A program made the position numbers and the translations under genes. 64,000 nt of DNA from Tritrichomonas musculus (Eukaryota > Parabasalia > Tritrichomonadida > Tritrichomonadidae). The notes beneath the pieces were generated by a model. The model was not told the DNA's origin and searched no databases. It worked only from the letters and a program-made list of their open reading frames with translations. The first letter of the stretch is position 1; every line of letters starts with the position of its first letter. The DNA is taken from assembly GCA_039105265.1 (NCBI GenBank), contig JAPFFF010000038.1, forward strand, positions 992,001 through 1,056,000. The letters run 5' to 3'. Of this stretch, positions 40,201 through 46,771 are shown piece by piece.

Positions 40201-42674
40201 ATTCAGAAAATAATGAATATCATGAATTGATAAACAAATATAATTCTAAAAATAAAGATAAGCCAATTCCAGCCGAGTATTTTACTCCTTATGATAAAAT
40301 GAAATATGCTACCTTAGAACCTCTCAGACAAAGATATGAAACAGCATTCGGTATGGATATAACAATAAATCAAATGATGCAATATGCAAAATATTTAAAA
40401 ACAACTTACGGAGTCAATTGGAGAGTACAAGATGAGAATTTAGATTTTGATTTCAATATTGCAAAAATCGCTAACAAGGCAAATATTGTTTGGAGAGAAT
40501 ATGAAAATTATTTAGGACACACGAAAAAGAATAGAGTTGACTTCGATACTGCAATAAAATCATATAAAACTCAAAATGGTATTGGAACGTTAACGATTCA
40601 AGATATGAAACAATTTATAAAAGAGGTGAAAGATTTATCAAAGAAATCAAAAACAGATTCGAAGAATAAATTAATAGATTCAATAGATTCAATCAATAAG
40701 AACAAAGATAAAGATCATCAAATTTCAACCGATATGTTGGAGAAGTTAAGTGTTAATTCTGATAATTTGGATGCGTTACAAACAATTATTGAGTTCATTC
40801 CTGATTATGAAAATCATTTTAATAAGAAAGTGAATCCAAATGATTTAAATAGTTTTCATGAAGATCCTAAGAATCCAAATTGGATACATGTCTTAGAAAA
40901 GATAGCATTTTTGCCATTAATTGACGATCATAATTCAATAGAAAAGAAAAATGGAAAAATGTCAAGAGATTCTGTAGAGAGTGTAGTTAAAAAATATATT
41001 TTGAATAAAGATCCAACAAATCCATTGAAAGATTCAGATGTTAAAATAGATCATATTAGACCTGCTTATGAAGAATATAAAAAGGAAGTCACGAAAGAAA
41101 AAGAAGAGTATTTCAAAACTATGTTATCAGAATATCATAAGCATACAGATGATTCTTCAGAAACATATCAAAATTTGGTTCAATTATATCCAAACTTAGA
41201 TGATTTAGAACGATACCTAAAATTGAATAGATATATCTTTAAAACAAATAAGATATATAAACAACTCAAAGAACATTACAAGAAAGAACACACACCTTTG
41301 AAATATTCGGATTATCAAGATAAACCTGTGAATAATTTAGAGCCAACAATAATAATATTACAGAATTTAGAAAAAGAAGCTCAAAAAGAATGGGATGAAG
41401 AGAAGAAGAAAGACGATAAAGAGAAAGAACATAAAAAGAAGGTTGAATTAAAACTAAGTGATTTGAATTCGATGAGACGAAAAGTAGGATTAACTGAAAT
41501 TGGATTCGAACGTTATAAAAATATGGAAACCGATACTGCATTATCTGACATTAATAATATGATGAATGAAGCAAGACAAAAAGAATCTGAAAAGAATTCA
41601 AATAACAATACATCTGTTGGAATTGGTGGTGCATTAAGAAATAATTTCATAGGTACAACAATGAATAAACCTGCAGCAACAACAACACCAGCAACAACGA
41701 CAACGACAACAACAACAACGACTGATACGAATACAATGCCTACAATTAATGATGGAAGTGAAAAGAAAGAAGAAAGTGTATGGTCTAAAAATTATGAAGG
41801 TGGAATAACTAGTTTAATTCAACAAAGTGCAAAAGGTATATCAATTAGATCATTATTAATGGAACAACAAAAGAAAAATAAATTAAATGGAAAAACATCA
41901 ATAATGTCTCAATTTAATGAAAACGCTCCTCCTAAACCTGTTGTACCTTATTCATCTAATTCAAATACTAATAATTTATTTTCATCAAAAACAACAATGA
42001 CAGAAGAGAAAGAAACACCAATTGAAAAGAAACCGATTGTAAGCCCAATATCTGAAAAACCAATGACATTAACAAAAATAGAACCAGGAAAGAAAATTAA
42101 CTTATTACCTACGAAAGTTGATCAACCTGAAGTGGTCAAAACCAAAAATAATATGATACAAGTTTTACCAAGAAGAGGTCGAAAGAATTTACCTTTACGC
42201 TTTAAAGCAAAAGAAGAAATGGAACAACAACAAAAAGCAATTGAAAAAGTTGAAGAAGAAAGTGAAGAGGTTGAAATCAAACCAAAGAAACCAACAATTA
42301 ATACAAAAGCTAAATCAAGTAAACAATTTAAGAAACAAAAATCTGAAAGAACGAAACTCTTAAAGAAAAATTCAAAAGCTAAAAAGAAGAAAGATGATGA
42401 CGATGAAGTTATTTCAGAAAAGAGTACAATTGATAAAGAAGATATCTCAAAGAAAAAGACAAAGACGAAACCATTACAAAGAAAAGTCGATGCTATTGTA
42501 CCAAAACCAACAATAACCCCAATCCCTGAATCAATTCCAAAAACAATCCCTGAATCAATTCCAAAAACAATAACAGAAGAAAAACCAGCAACCGAAGTCA
42601 AACAAATTCCGAAAACATCTGAAATTCCAAGTGTAATTCAAAATAATCCTCAATTAATGAAATATTTTAAGTAA
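31293..42674 (+). CDS. Giant helical repeat protein (3,793 residues) of the element
   Basis: A single open frame of more than 11 kb. The product is almost wholly alpha-helical in character and rich in N, Q, K, E and Y. From about residue 1,700 to 3,300 it is built of degenerate repeats of about 90-110 residues with a core such as 'YGLDYESAKIDLKYHYLLEKY', 'FEKPADAMKYLEIEKN' or 'NPDDDVLDARRYLQNEIW' (Y/F-x-x-x-x-D-x-A-x-x-x-L). The last 350 residues are low complexity: a Thr run near 3,470 and then Lys/Pro/Glu-rich sequence, probably disordered. It has no nuclease, protease or polymerase motif that I can see. Its length and its place before the capsid module suggest a virion scaffold, tape-measure or tegument-like role; that is inference. 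The ATG sits right after TTGTTTAAAAA. Confidence 0.85.
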   Translation: MTNQTLSISYEYQGISVTFKDQDAKKEFEFLIRICQEVGIDEPNIQTIHQYFTENPNTIEETNELILYTHLMIETLALKELHLGDTLGLTLDNVNAEYQQKRGDLMNSIKDIKKKKSDKFEELFIKFDRSHYLPVDPTDYDICLNYKETRELYELVQHAFHMDPGRKLDQAFDATFQLGDLYIYSFSGKPYNPLYMRFYKAFIQQSWGELNKQVLISLLNSDAIFEVCDALNSKISRTIIYENKGTNEQRQFRFLPKERMDIRADDYISLAGAEQDGAMYVLNNLKGILTVLQNLEKNHENVQTLFTVALIKYIHFENKNWFDPSVFSKYLNILLTDCEKFNVTNYNDLVYGDKWDETRNFILQKVLLWNNEQDQWTFKAQLRQKVIHSIARQKDIKDLCEKLLIEKLTLESTPISPDNVQDQMKMLEEIVDKKGVDIDDRYTTICTMLIQEIAEINPERGAALMKGSTDERNVALLHLNIWYVIQDYIHNTTTPEDIRIKNCVEQFRQYPYSSKAIENIMNSYNKNDKNQAYRRIIGETAYNLCLMKAYTGEIGLDKVIDLLPQMFSNLDKDIKQELQTFLSSEPNLDQDQTLFMIANDKLWETQVSMEELYANNPDIINMMHKQWIAEKTKKREKIWLDEAKAEEQEIQNEAENQEILEEGVQPIQLPEQELNQGSTDQERGNNDNQWERFLAQTRIEQRDTWQRYLQVLQDENPFFNKDNIEINQFMSIIDREFHNINMNSIKQPSEITAQLTKAYPEMYWIIMIEYMRAYLKWSLGTNDQITDQESVDELNGRGFTEQSERSVNQMRNEWNGQLNDLKGKLGKLWEIGSQHENLGPDKDSWINQMVYQEYPTKNALREFIDTKTFQNEFYHDFQEYGNKTYAEIRRVLGAFNFSEKYIQELAHQYWTNDDEFNDRNTRSRRDKMENKFNKEGGVKSQIQNEFRRWSTIKNNRMETITITIENLVRAERITQNDMNSERTRLIENYVNGDNLRNEQKGEELQNIKEDSQDYLDHHNEQAITQRIRQLYDNNGIVSTDEEIRTKYAEYLSSQNKDSYLSELGRELLQRRNSAVTNWIQRFNNEIGTKIENINFIHGIVSSVEKVNLTAVKQSFINQVQSTPQNGENLFNELKNDMESREANAKDQQINHYGNQIHRLISNSGRPFTVEGIRDTEVKPILDIENIQERDRKFNEWVRNWETKEQLIQTKIQNLERTYVQKYQITNKEIDSASILQHILNKVATTYNQDTVLSNINEKIERNTEIVKTLKERLELNKLEDTFREAYGQEFTQAKWYDMIREHSNLPIDQQINVIKAHIQQKNRETGNLIQNVNNKLTECFQSAFPDFDNSYINEKVIELLFRSYPEVNRNYSQLEAKLQSLLPQFKKMGELFRKWNSQNISNIYLGMKTFQDAGHEVPRLFELAEEYEVRLEIIEYNPLNLLKITNEPENQQNQKMREELELLKQKRNAILSDSNFRLKIDQYCQGRNSVEKETLIKEIVGHCDRVEDVDKFIDAKTRYIGFGKNWSQFQTRVDFDNFYKSNRESSNLNLLMRSNFGQMSPEDNIKIDELKVYLSNTYPDIFPQSEWSYIQEDKFEEDGAKFYAYLQGEMMYQQIRLMYPPNTMPATWDHAQYHSNIFKALDKLQKEFLRKEPLYRSIKTDRNFNLALNEYNEIAPDHEKLTAERIFATARPTDDILKLTQSLRNQIQSKINSVEFNDSLERAIREVWKPHFPNDFKSAEDWRTEFGDNYKARNAILKLTPGYQFWANVNPHEEVNLKNYIVRNGGTIESAYQALNNFYSQYYPIYSRQWVGNPTLLPYLTKYKNKFGGSEQSALYYLFGKFYGDLNRCLQFFAAYEGNQEIENMNGSQKYSDINSFLQTVVNQGDAVNQSTFLNNIQSSVTNFSNSKSNWESNTDFRNHVFYLEALKEENKTGLKYDFSWDEDKMYKNYLIPLAKKYYQQFVGKRYIPDSNTNNSNVSTEYNNIILAAEDYRKKNDDWENSNVKSTLERYQNEGRINSKKSYEDLKDEFEKPADAMKYLEIEKNKKTLLVALGRNEDEELPRGDVNFAPYHDIDEKDLTSRLNWLLNFVSKIEDENTASWNSPAFLKIHSDYRSNHSDDRSTQTINQCKIKYGLDYESAKIDLKYHYLLEKYREEFQEDYSIKETDPNNDQKLAHIHEIEKLLKNYKDYKVDNELQIKLNCYNAESGQDTLNHLWLVKKFKDNVQSAKIYLEYWTYVGKINAITSDNNDIKDVPISLAGITKLKEIFNNVSKDDTAFQSVSFQQLLNQYNDIKHSHHDATDIKRLYGSYINCTNAMKCVLLEHELETTYQLSKENFPKNFDGKWETYLKALENKKSEIDIKKNSILWDSEVRKWYDYAKENVDSTLPTIEQMMIDDKYNKDIVYYKILTKIWGKFTGKEYPNFETNYQVTNAKLANKINNYIKRYEKFRIDGDIQRLLVNQKQEVSIDDLFNRYIDSDNPDDDVLDARRYLQNEIWESEYKAFCEEVGLKPDTKMNTFKNEKERYKFFDLKMKETRDIKPKWEKLMPEVEHWNRYQEPKDQLHKWEEVHKKYDGNIDKVYEEIVFENRKKKFEEDFPDDTWSSNLSKKDQIEKFDEFFRIYNTYYYTLPNFKNTLDEYNRRFNTEKLSVQDIVTKYKTDSTGCLNMMNYKILKLKLQKLDKDFNEKDYGENSEDISKMQRELERYETNQNQLKTSTNINGLYNEYEDKYKDTAKKLEDIEKEQKYKVNNVLNFLKIMIKIKDLETKYKKVFNYEDRKSWGSTPSAQFEYLEKIEKRYQKEKEKLDSFRGIDKLVDLYNDSHGLTGDNVKSIDDIFAENEYHCYKTYQTLLLTKYNYLNPKAPKDDSYTGSPKKFCEELEKEISEIERVYDKFKGKDGWMKLSLDEREKIIQNYKDEDTGNYKIELQGELQKYKKIFNLDFPIDSTIKQWNKEGRDIKYLKNYLAYVNKYSENNEYHELINKYNSKNKDKPIPAEYFTPYDKMKYATLEPLRQRYETAFGMDITINQMMQYAKYLKTTYGVNWRVQDENLDFDFNIAKIANKANIVWREYENYLGHTKKNRVDFDTAIKSYKTQNGIGTLTIQDMKQFIKEVKDLSKKSKTDSKNKLIDSIDSINKNKDKDHQISTDMLEKLSVNSDNLDALQTIIEFIPDYENHFNKKVNPNDLNSFHEDPKNPNWIHVLEKIAFLPLIDDHNSIEKKNGKMSRDSVESVVKKYILNKDPTNPLKDSDVKIDHIRPAYEEYKKEVTKEKEEYFKTMLSEYHKHTDDSSETYQNLVQLYPNLDDLERYLKLNRYIFKTNKIYKQLKEHYKKEHTPLKYSDYQDKPVNNLEPTIIILQNLEKEAQKEWDEEKKKDDKEKEHKKKVELKLSDLNSMRRKVGLTEIGFERYKNMETDTALSDINNMMNEARQKESEKNSNNNTSVGIGGALRNNFIGTTMNKPAATTTPATTTTTTTTTTDTNTMPTINDGSEKKEESVWSKNYEGGITSLIQQSAKGISIRSLLMEQQKKNKLNGKTSIMSQFNENAPPKPVVPYSSNSNTNNLFSSKTTMTEEKETPIEKKPIVSPISEKPMTLTKIEPGKKINLLPTKVDQPEVVKTKNNMIQVLPRRGRKNLPLRFKAKEEMEQQQKAIEKVEEESEEVEIKPKKPTINTKAKSSKQFKKQKSERTKLLKKNSKAKKKKDDDDEVISEKSTIDKEDISKKKTKTKPLQRKVDAIVPKPTITPIPESIPKTIPESIPKTITEEKPATEVKQIPKTSEIPSVIQNNPQLMKYFK

Positions 42675-42708
42675 ATAAATGTTTATTTTTATTTTTATCT
42701 TAAAAATT

Positions 42709-43200
42709 ATGAGTAACGCAGATATAGGTGAGTTAAGAAAATTATTACAAGAATTAAAAGCTTCAAGCGGTAAAAAACCTGAAAAGAAACCAAGAAAATT
42801 ATCAGCATTAAATAAATTTAAGAAATATGTTATGGGAAGAGTTACTGAAAAAGCTTTAGCAGAAACAAATTATGTTGATTTAATTCCAGTTGACAAAATG
42901 AGATTATTATGTAAAGCTTATCCAATTGTATGGGATCAATTAGTTTTACAACCACTTTATCAAGAATATGGTTTAACAACAGAAGAAGAACAAAGAAGAT
43001 ATCGTGGAAATAAAACAACTCAAGAAGATTATCATAAAATTGTTGACGGTTTAATTGAAAAATTGAAAACTGGACCAAAAGACGATAGACAACATTTTGA
43101 AGAAGATATTGAACAATTATTGGTAGCTGCAATTCAACAAGCATCAAGTGAATTTGACGAGGATGAAGATGAAGCAGATGACGAAACAACTGAAGAGTAA
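42709..43200 (+). CDS. Small element protein with acidic tail
   Basis: The 163-residue product has a basic N-terminal third ('KKPEKKPRKLSALNKFKKYV'), a helical middle and a C-terminal run of Glu and Asp. It resembles small virion or DNA-associated proteins but I do not recognise a family. An upstream in-frame ATG at 42679 would add ten hydrophobic residues; I prefer 42709 because a TTAAAAATT box directly precedes it, as in neighbouring genes. It lies 34 bases after the giant gene and 50 bases before the ATPase. Confidence 0.75.
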   Translation: MSNADIGELRKLLQELKASSGKKPEKKPRKLSALNKFKKYVMGRVTEKALAETNYVDLIPVDKMRLLCKAYPIVWDQLVLQPLYQEYGLTTEEEQRRYRGNKTTQEDYHKIVDGLIEKLKTGPKDDRQHFEEDIEQLLVAAIQQASSEFDEDEDEADDETTEE

Positions 43201-43250
43201 AAATTTTGTTATCTTTTTTTTGCATAATTTAGTTGGAATTTAAAAAATAA

Positions 43251-44114
43251 ATGAGTGACAATGATTATTTTAGTGATAGTGAAGAAGAAGAAGTTAACTT
43301 TGAGAAAGAAAACATTCGATCAAAAATAAAAGCAAGATTAAAATCAAATTTGAGTCCAAAGAATGATTCTTTAATTGCTCCAATTCATGAAGATATCGTT
43401 GCTAAATATAATTCTGTTAATGTTATTGTAGGTAAACAAAGTATGGGAAAAACAGTTACAGCATTAGAAGAAATCATTAAAATTTCAATACTTAATACTC
43501 ATCATTTATTAATTTATGTTACAAAAGATGGTGAAGAGAATGATAAAAGTTGGTTATCATTGAAACCATTATTACAAATGCCAACAGTTGTAGTTAGTGA
43601 AAAAGATGCTGAAAAATGTATTGATGAATTATTAGCAGCAAAAAGTTTATATTACAAAATTCGAAGAGAAAGAACCAAAAATAAAATTTCACAAGATCAA
43701 TTAGATGACTTATTTAATGTTTTATTTGTTGAAGATTTTGATCGAGAATATTTACATTCAATCGTATTATTTGATGATATTTCAAATTCAAAATTATTCT
43801 CGTCAGAAGAATCATTTTTTAGTCAATTATTACGTAGATGTCGTCATACAAATATGTCTTATTTCTTATTAGTTCAAGGTTGGAAAGGGTTAAAACCACA
43901 TATTAAAAATGAAATAAGTACTTTATATTTATTGCCTGGTTTTAATAAACAACAATTACGTTACATTTATTCTCAAGCAGCAAGTAATTTAGATTTTGAA
44001 GACTTTTTTGATGCATTTCAACAATTAAATGAAATGAAACATGAACATCCAGATGAACATCCAATGATTGTTATTCAATGTTCGTCAGGTGGTGATACAT
44101 ATATTAGGTCTTAG
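43251..44114 (+). CDS. A32-like genome-packaging ATPase
   Basis: The 287-residue product belongs to the FtsK-HerA superfamily ATPases that package DNA in Polintons, virophages and large DNA viruses. Walker A is GKQSMGKT at residues 61-68 and Walker B is IVLFDD at 171-176, with the typical 'LLRRCRHTNMSYFLLVQG' region at 193-210 (the Arg and Gln positions expected in the family). The length is normal. An acidic N-terminus of about 20 residues precedes the domain. The gene sits between the small acidic-tailed protein and the capsid module, the usual neighbourhood for this enzyme, and ends close to a convergent minus-strand gene. Confidence 0.93.
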   Translation: MSDNDYFSDSEEEEVNFEKENIRSKIKARLKSNLSPKNDSLIAPIHEDIVAKYNSVNVIVGKQSMGKTVTALEEIIKISILNTHHLLIYVTKDGEENDKSWLSLKPLLQMPTVVVSEKDAEKCIDELLAAKSLYYKIRRERTKNKISQDQLDDLFNVLFVEDFDREYLHSIVLFDDISNSKLFSSEESFFSQLLRRCRHTNMSYFLLVQGWKGLKPHIKNEISTLYLLPGFNKQQLRYIYSQAASNLDFEDFFDAFQQLNEMKHEHPDEHPMIVIQCSSGGDTYIRS

Positions 44115-44406
44115 AGTTAATAAAATTTATAACATCATTCAAAGTAATTTTAATTTTTGCAATATCATCTTTGATCTTCAAAATTTCTGAATCGTCTTTT
44201 TCTTCGTCTTCATTAACCTTCTTTAACATTAATTCACCTTTGATTTTGGTTATACGATAACCTTGAATATGATACTTTTTGTTTAGTTTATGTGTTGTTT
44301 CTGAATCTAGTTGTTCTTTGTTCTTAGAATAGAATAAATTAAACTCATCAGTTGTGTTAAACTCTTTTAAATAATTTTGAATTGGTTCAATAATTTTCAA
44401 TTCCAT
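44104..44406 (-). CDS. Small unknown element protein
   Basis: A 100-residue charged protein with an ATG right after a T run and TTTAAA. It overlaps the tail of the ATPase gene by 11 bases on the other strand. A central stretch (residues 40-75) could form a beta hairpin followed by an acidic helix. I recognise no domain. It shares a 51-base intergenic region with the divergent small membrane protein at 44458. Confidence 0.65.
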   Translation of the reverse strand: MELKIIEPIQNYLKEFNTTDEFNLFYSKNKEQLDSETTHKLNKKYHIQGYRITKIKGELMLKKVNEDEEKDDSEILKIKDDIAKIKITLNDVINFINSKT

Positions 44407-44457
44407 TTTAAAAAAAATAAAATTTGTTTAAACATTTTTGAAAATATTTAAAACAAT

Positions 44458-44589
44458 ATGCTGATTGAAATTCTCTTAGGAACGCTTGTTTTGATTGAGT
44501 TAATGAACACATTATTAAGAGTTATAAAGCTTTTCCCTCCAAATGAGCCACCATTAGATGATGAAATTAGACGAAGAATGTACTCATAA
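44458..44589 (+). CDS. Small single-span membrane protein
   Basis: This 43-residue reading frame has ATG after TATTTAAAACAAT, the same box as neighbouring genes. The first 25 residues are hydrophobic ('MLIEILLGTLVLIELMNTLL' then R-V-I) and are followed by a Pro-rich and charged tail ('KLFPPNEPPLDDEIRRRMYS'). It fits neatly between two minus-strand genes without overlapping them. Small membrane proteins beside capsid genes occur in related viruses; the function here is unknown. Confidence 0.55.
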   Translation: MLIEILLGTLVLIELMNTLLRVIKLFPPNEPPLDDEIRRRMYS

Positions 44590-44592
44590 ATT

Positions 44593-44874
44593 TTAACTAG
44601 GTCCATAATTATTATTATCATAAGCAGGTTGTAAGAATTTTTCTTTCCCAGTTTCTAACCAAGGTTGAACTCTATCATTAACTGTTCGAATACCTTTACC
44701 AATACCACTTGCAATATTACCAATTGTTCCACCTACTGTTTCTCCAACTTTTTCTAAGACAGGTGCAACTTTATCTGCTGCAAATTGTAAACCTTTTTGA
44801 ACTATTGGAACTGCTTTTTGTGCAAAATTTTTAACTTTCTCTCCTATTTTTTTAATCCAAGAACCAAAAGCCAT
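44593..44874 (-). CDS. Amphipathic helical virion-type protein
   Basis: The 93-residue product begins 'MAFGSWIKKIGEKVKNFAQK' and continues as Lys/Val/Ala/Gly amphipathic helix to about residue 60, with a glycine-rich break ('GETVGGTIGNIASGIGKGIR') and a polar tail. This composition recalls membrane-active or core peptides of small DNA viruses, such as the adenovirus pVI/pX-like proteins reported in adintoviruses and Polintons. The placement just before the capsid genes, on the opposite strand, fits. Assignment to a specific family is inference. Confidence 0.65.
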   Translation of the reverse strand: MAFGSWIKKIGEKVKNFAQKAVPIVQKGLQFAADKVAPVLEKVGETVGGTIGNIASGIGKGIRTVNDRVQPWLETGKEKFLQPAYDNNNYGPS

Positions 44875-44943
44875 TGTATAGAATTGTTTTTCATTTTAAA
44901 AAAAATTGGCTTTTCGAATTTTTTAAATTCTTCATAAAAACAG

Positions 44944-46740
44944 ATGACTTATCAAAACGCACAATTTAAGAATACAGGAAATGATGAAGGTGACATATTA
45001 AACTTTTTCAATAATCATTTGAGGACATTAGTGCAAAAGAATGGAGGAGATAATACTTTTTCAGTTGTAGAAGAATTATGTCATGACAAAGATGAAACAA
45101 TTCCAATTGGTACAAAAACAAAAATAAGATTAACTCATTCTGGTCATACAATATCTCAAATAGAGAAAAGTTTTCTTCGATTAATCGTAGATTTAAATCT
45201 ATCAATGAACAAAACAATTGCTCCCAACGTGTTTACTGGAAAAGATTGGGAAAAATTAAATTTGATTTTCGTTGGTTTCAAAGATGCTGTTGAAATCATA
45301 TCTGAATTACAATTTTGGGTTGATGGAAAATTAATCTCAGGTTATCATCAAAGTGAAATGGTTAGAGAATCCTTCGCATATAATTCAATTCGACCAAAAG
45401 ATTCAAAGTATAATTCTGCTCATTCTCATTCTTTATGGGAAAGTGTTTGTTGTATGTCTCCAAATGTTGCAGGTGTTTATATTCCAATGAGTGCATTTGA
45501 AGGTAATAATAAGAAAGTACAGGTCAAAATGGAACTTGTAATTCCTTTCACAGATCAATTAGCATTACAAGCTTGGAGATTATATCCAAATCGAATTTTA
45601 GGAGAAGTTGAAGAAGAAATAAAATTCACATTAGATGGTTTAGTTTGGTGTCAAGTTCCTCCAAAGAATGTTGCCGAAGCTATTAAATTTTGGACATCAG
45701 CAAATAATGGTGAATTAAATGCACCTGATCTTCCAATTACAAATCATTTTGTTCAAATTAATCAAGAGGCACTCATTGTTTCCAAAGTTTATCAATGTGC
45801 GTTCGGAAACTTTAAAAAGAACGATACAACAGAAAACAAACTTCCAAATAATGCCTATTATTGTGCATCGAGTGTACATGATGCGACTGGTGTCGCACAA
45901 TGGAATAAATATGAAATAGATTTGAATACATTAGAAGTTAATGTAAATGAATGTAAAATTGAAAAATGTCGTACAAATTGTGCTGGATTTGGTGTCAAAC
46001 CTGATGTTATTGAAGCTTTAATGACAACTTTACAAGAACCAATTATTATTCCATCTCAAGAATTAACACGATATCAATTTGAATCAAGAATTACAGAAAA
46101 ACGAATAGATATTTCAAAATCAATTCCATTAAAGAATGCAACAAATATTACTTTAATGTTTCCAAGTAAACCAAATGACTTAACAGTTTATCAAAATCCA
46201 ATGTTTACTCAATTTAGATTATCAGTTAATAAAAAGAAATATCCAGAAACTGAGTTTGATAATTCTTGGGATGGAAGATTTGTTCAATATCAATTAATGG
46301 CAAATGAATTAGATGGGTATATTGAACCAACAGTTGAATATTTAGAATCAATCTCTAGACCGTTAAATCATGTTTATGAATCGATTCCAACCATGAATCA
46401 GCATGATCGATATTTCATGTGTCCATTTGATAATACAAGTTTTGGAATTAATTTTCAATTGGAGAGAGGTAATTCTGGATATGTATTTGATGGAGTTGAT
46501 ACTGGTAATCAAGCTGTTTCAATTGAATTCCGTGGAAATCTTATTGAAGTTGATGAGAAATGTCGTTATTTATACCCATATTATAAAAATAATGCAGGAA
46601 CAATTCAAGTAAATACAGACGCGGGATCAAAAGTTTCACCAATTCCAGAAATGTGGATTTGTTCTGATACTTATTGGACTTGGTCAATTCAAGATGGTGT
46701 TCAATATTACCCACGTGGAAGACCAACTGGTTATGACTAA
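44944..46740 (+). CDS. Major capsid protein, copy 1 (double jelly roll type)
   Basis: The 598-residue product has the length and layout of Polinton/PLV major capsid proteins. Among its recognisable blocks are 'LTHSGHTISQIEKSF', 'QFWVDGKLISGYHQSEMVRE', 'IPFTDQLALQAWRLYPNRIL', 'LDGLVWCQVPP' and a C-terminal 'PEMWICSDTYWTWSIQDGVQ'. It would form the trimers of an icosahedral shell. The paralogue directly after it starts with nearly the same residues (MTYQNAQF-K/R-N), which fixes this start. No family search was possible; identity rests on size, blocks and context with the ATPase and polymerase. Confidence 0.85.
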   Translation: MTYQNAQFKNTGNDEGDILNFFNNHLRTLVQKNGGDNTFSVVEELCHDKDETIPIGTKTKIRLTHSGHTISQIEKSFLRLIVDLNLSMNKTIAPNVFTGKDWEKLNLIFVGFKDAVEIISELQFWVDGKLISGYHQSEMVRESFAYNSIRPKDSKYNSAHSHSLWESVCCMSPNVAGVYIPMSAFEGNNKKVQVKMELVIPFTDQLALQAWRLYPNRILGEVEEEIKFTLDGLVWCQVPPKNVAEAIKFWTSANNGELNAPDLPITNHFVQINQEALIVSKVYQCAFGNFKKNDTTENKLPNNAYYCASSVHDATGVAQWNKYEIDLNTLEVNVNECKIEKCRTNCAGFGVKPDVIEALMTTLQEPIIIPSQELTRYQFESRITEKRIDISKSIPLKNATNITLMFPSKPNDLTVYQNPMFTQFRLSVNKKKYPETEFDNSWDGRFVQYQLMANELDGYIEPTVEYLESISRPLNHVYESIPTMNQHDRYFMCPFDNTSFGINFQLERGNSGYVFDGVDTGNQAVSIEFRGNLIEVDEKCRYLYPYYKNNAGTIQVNTDAGSKVSPIPEMWICSDTYWTWSIQDGVQYYPRGRPTGYD

Positions 46741-46771
46741 GATAAGATCTAAATTTTTTTTGCAAGAACAA

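Noticed and set aside
42122-42601. Long minus-strand frame opposite the tail of the giant gene
   Set aside because: It is a shadow of low-complexity Lys/Pro/Glu coding sequence in the giant gene.
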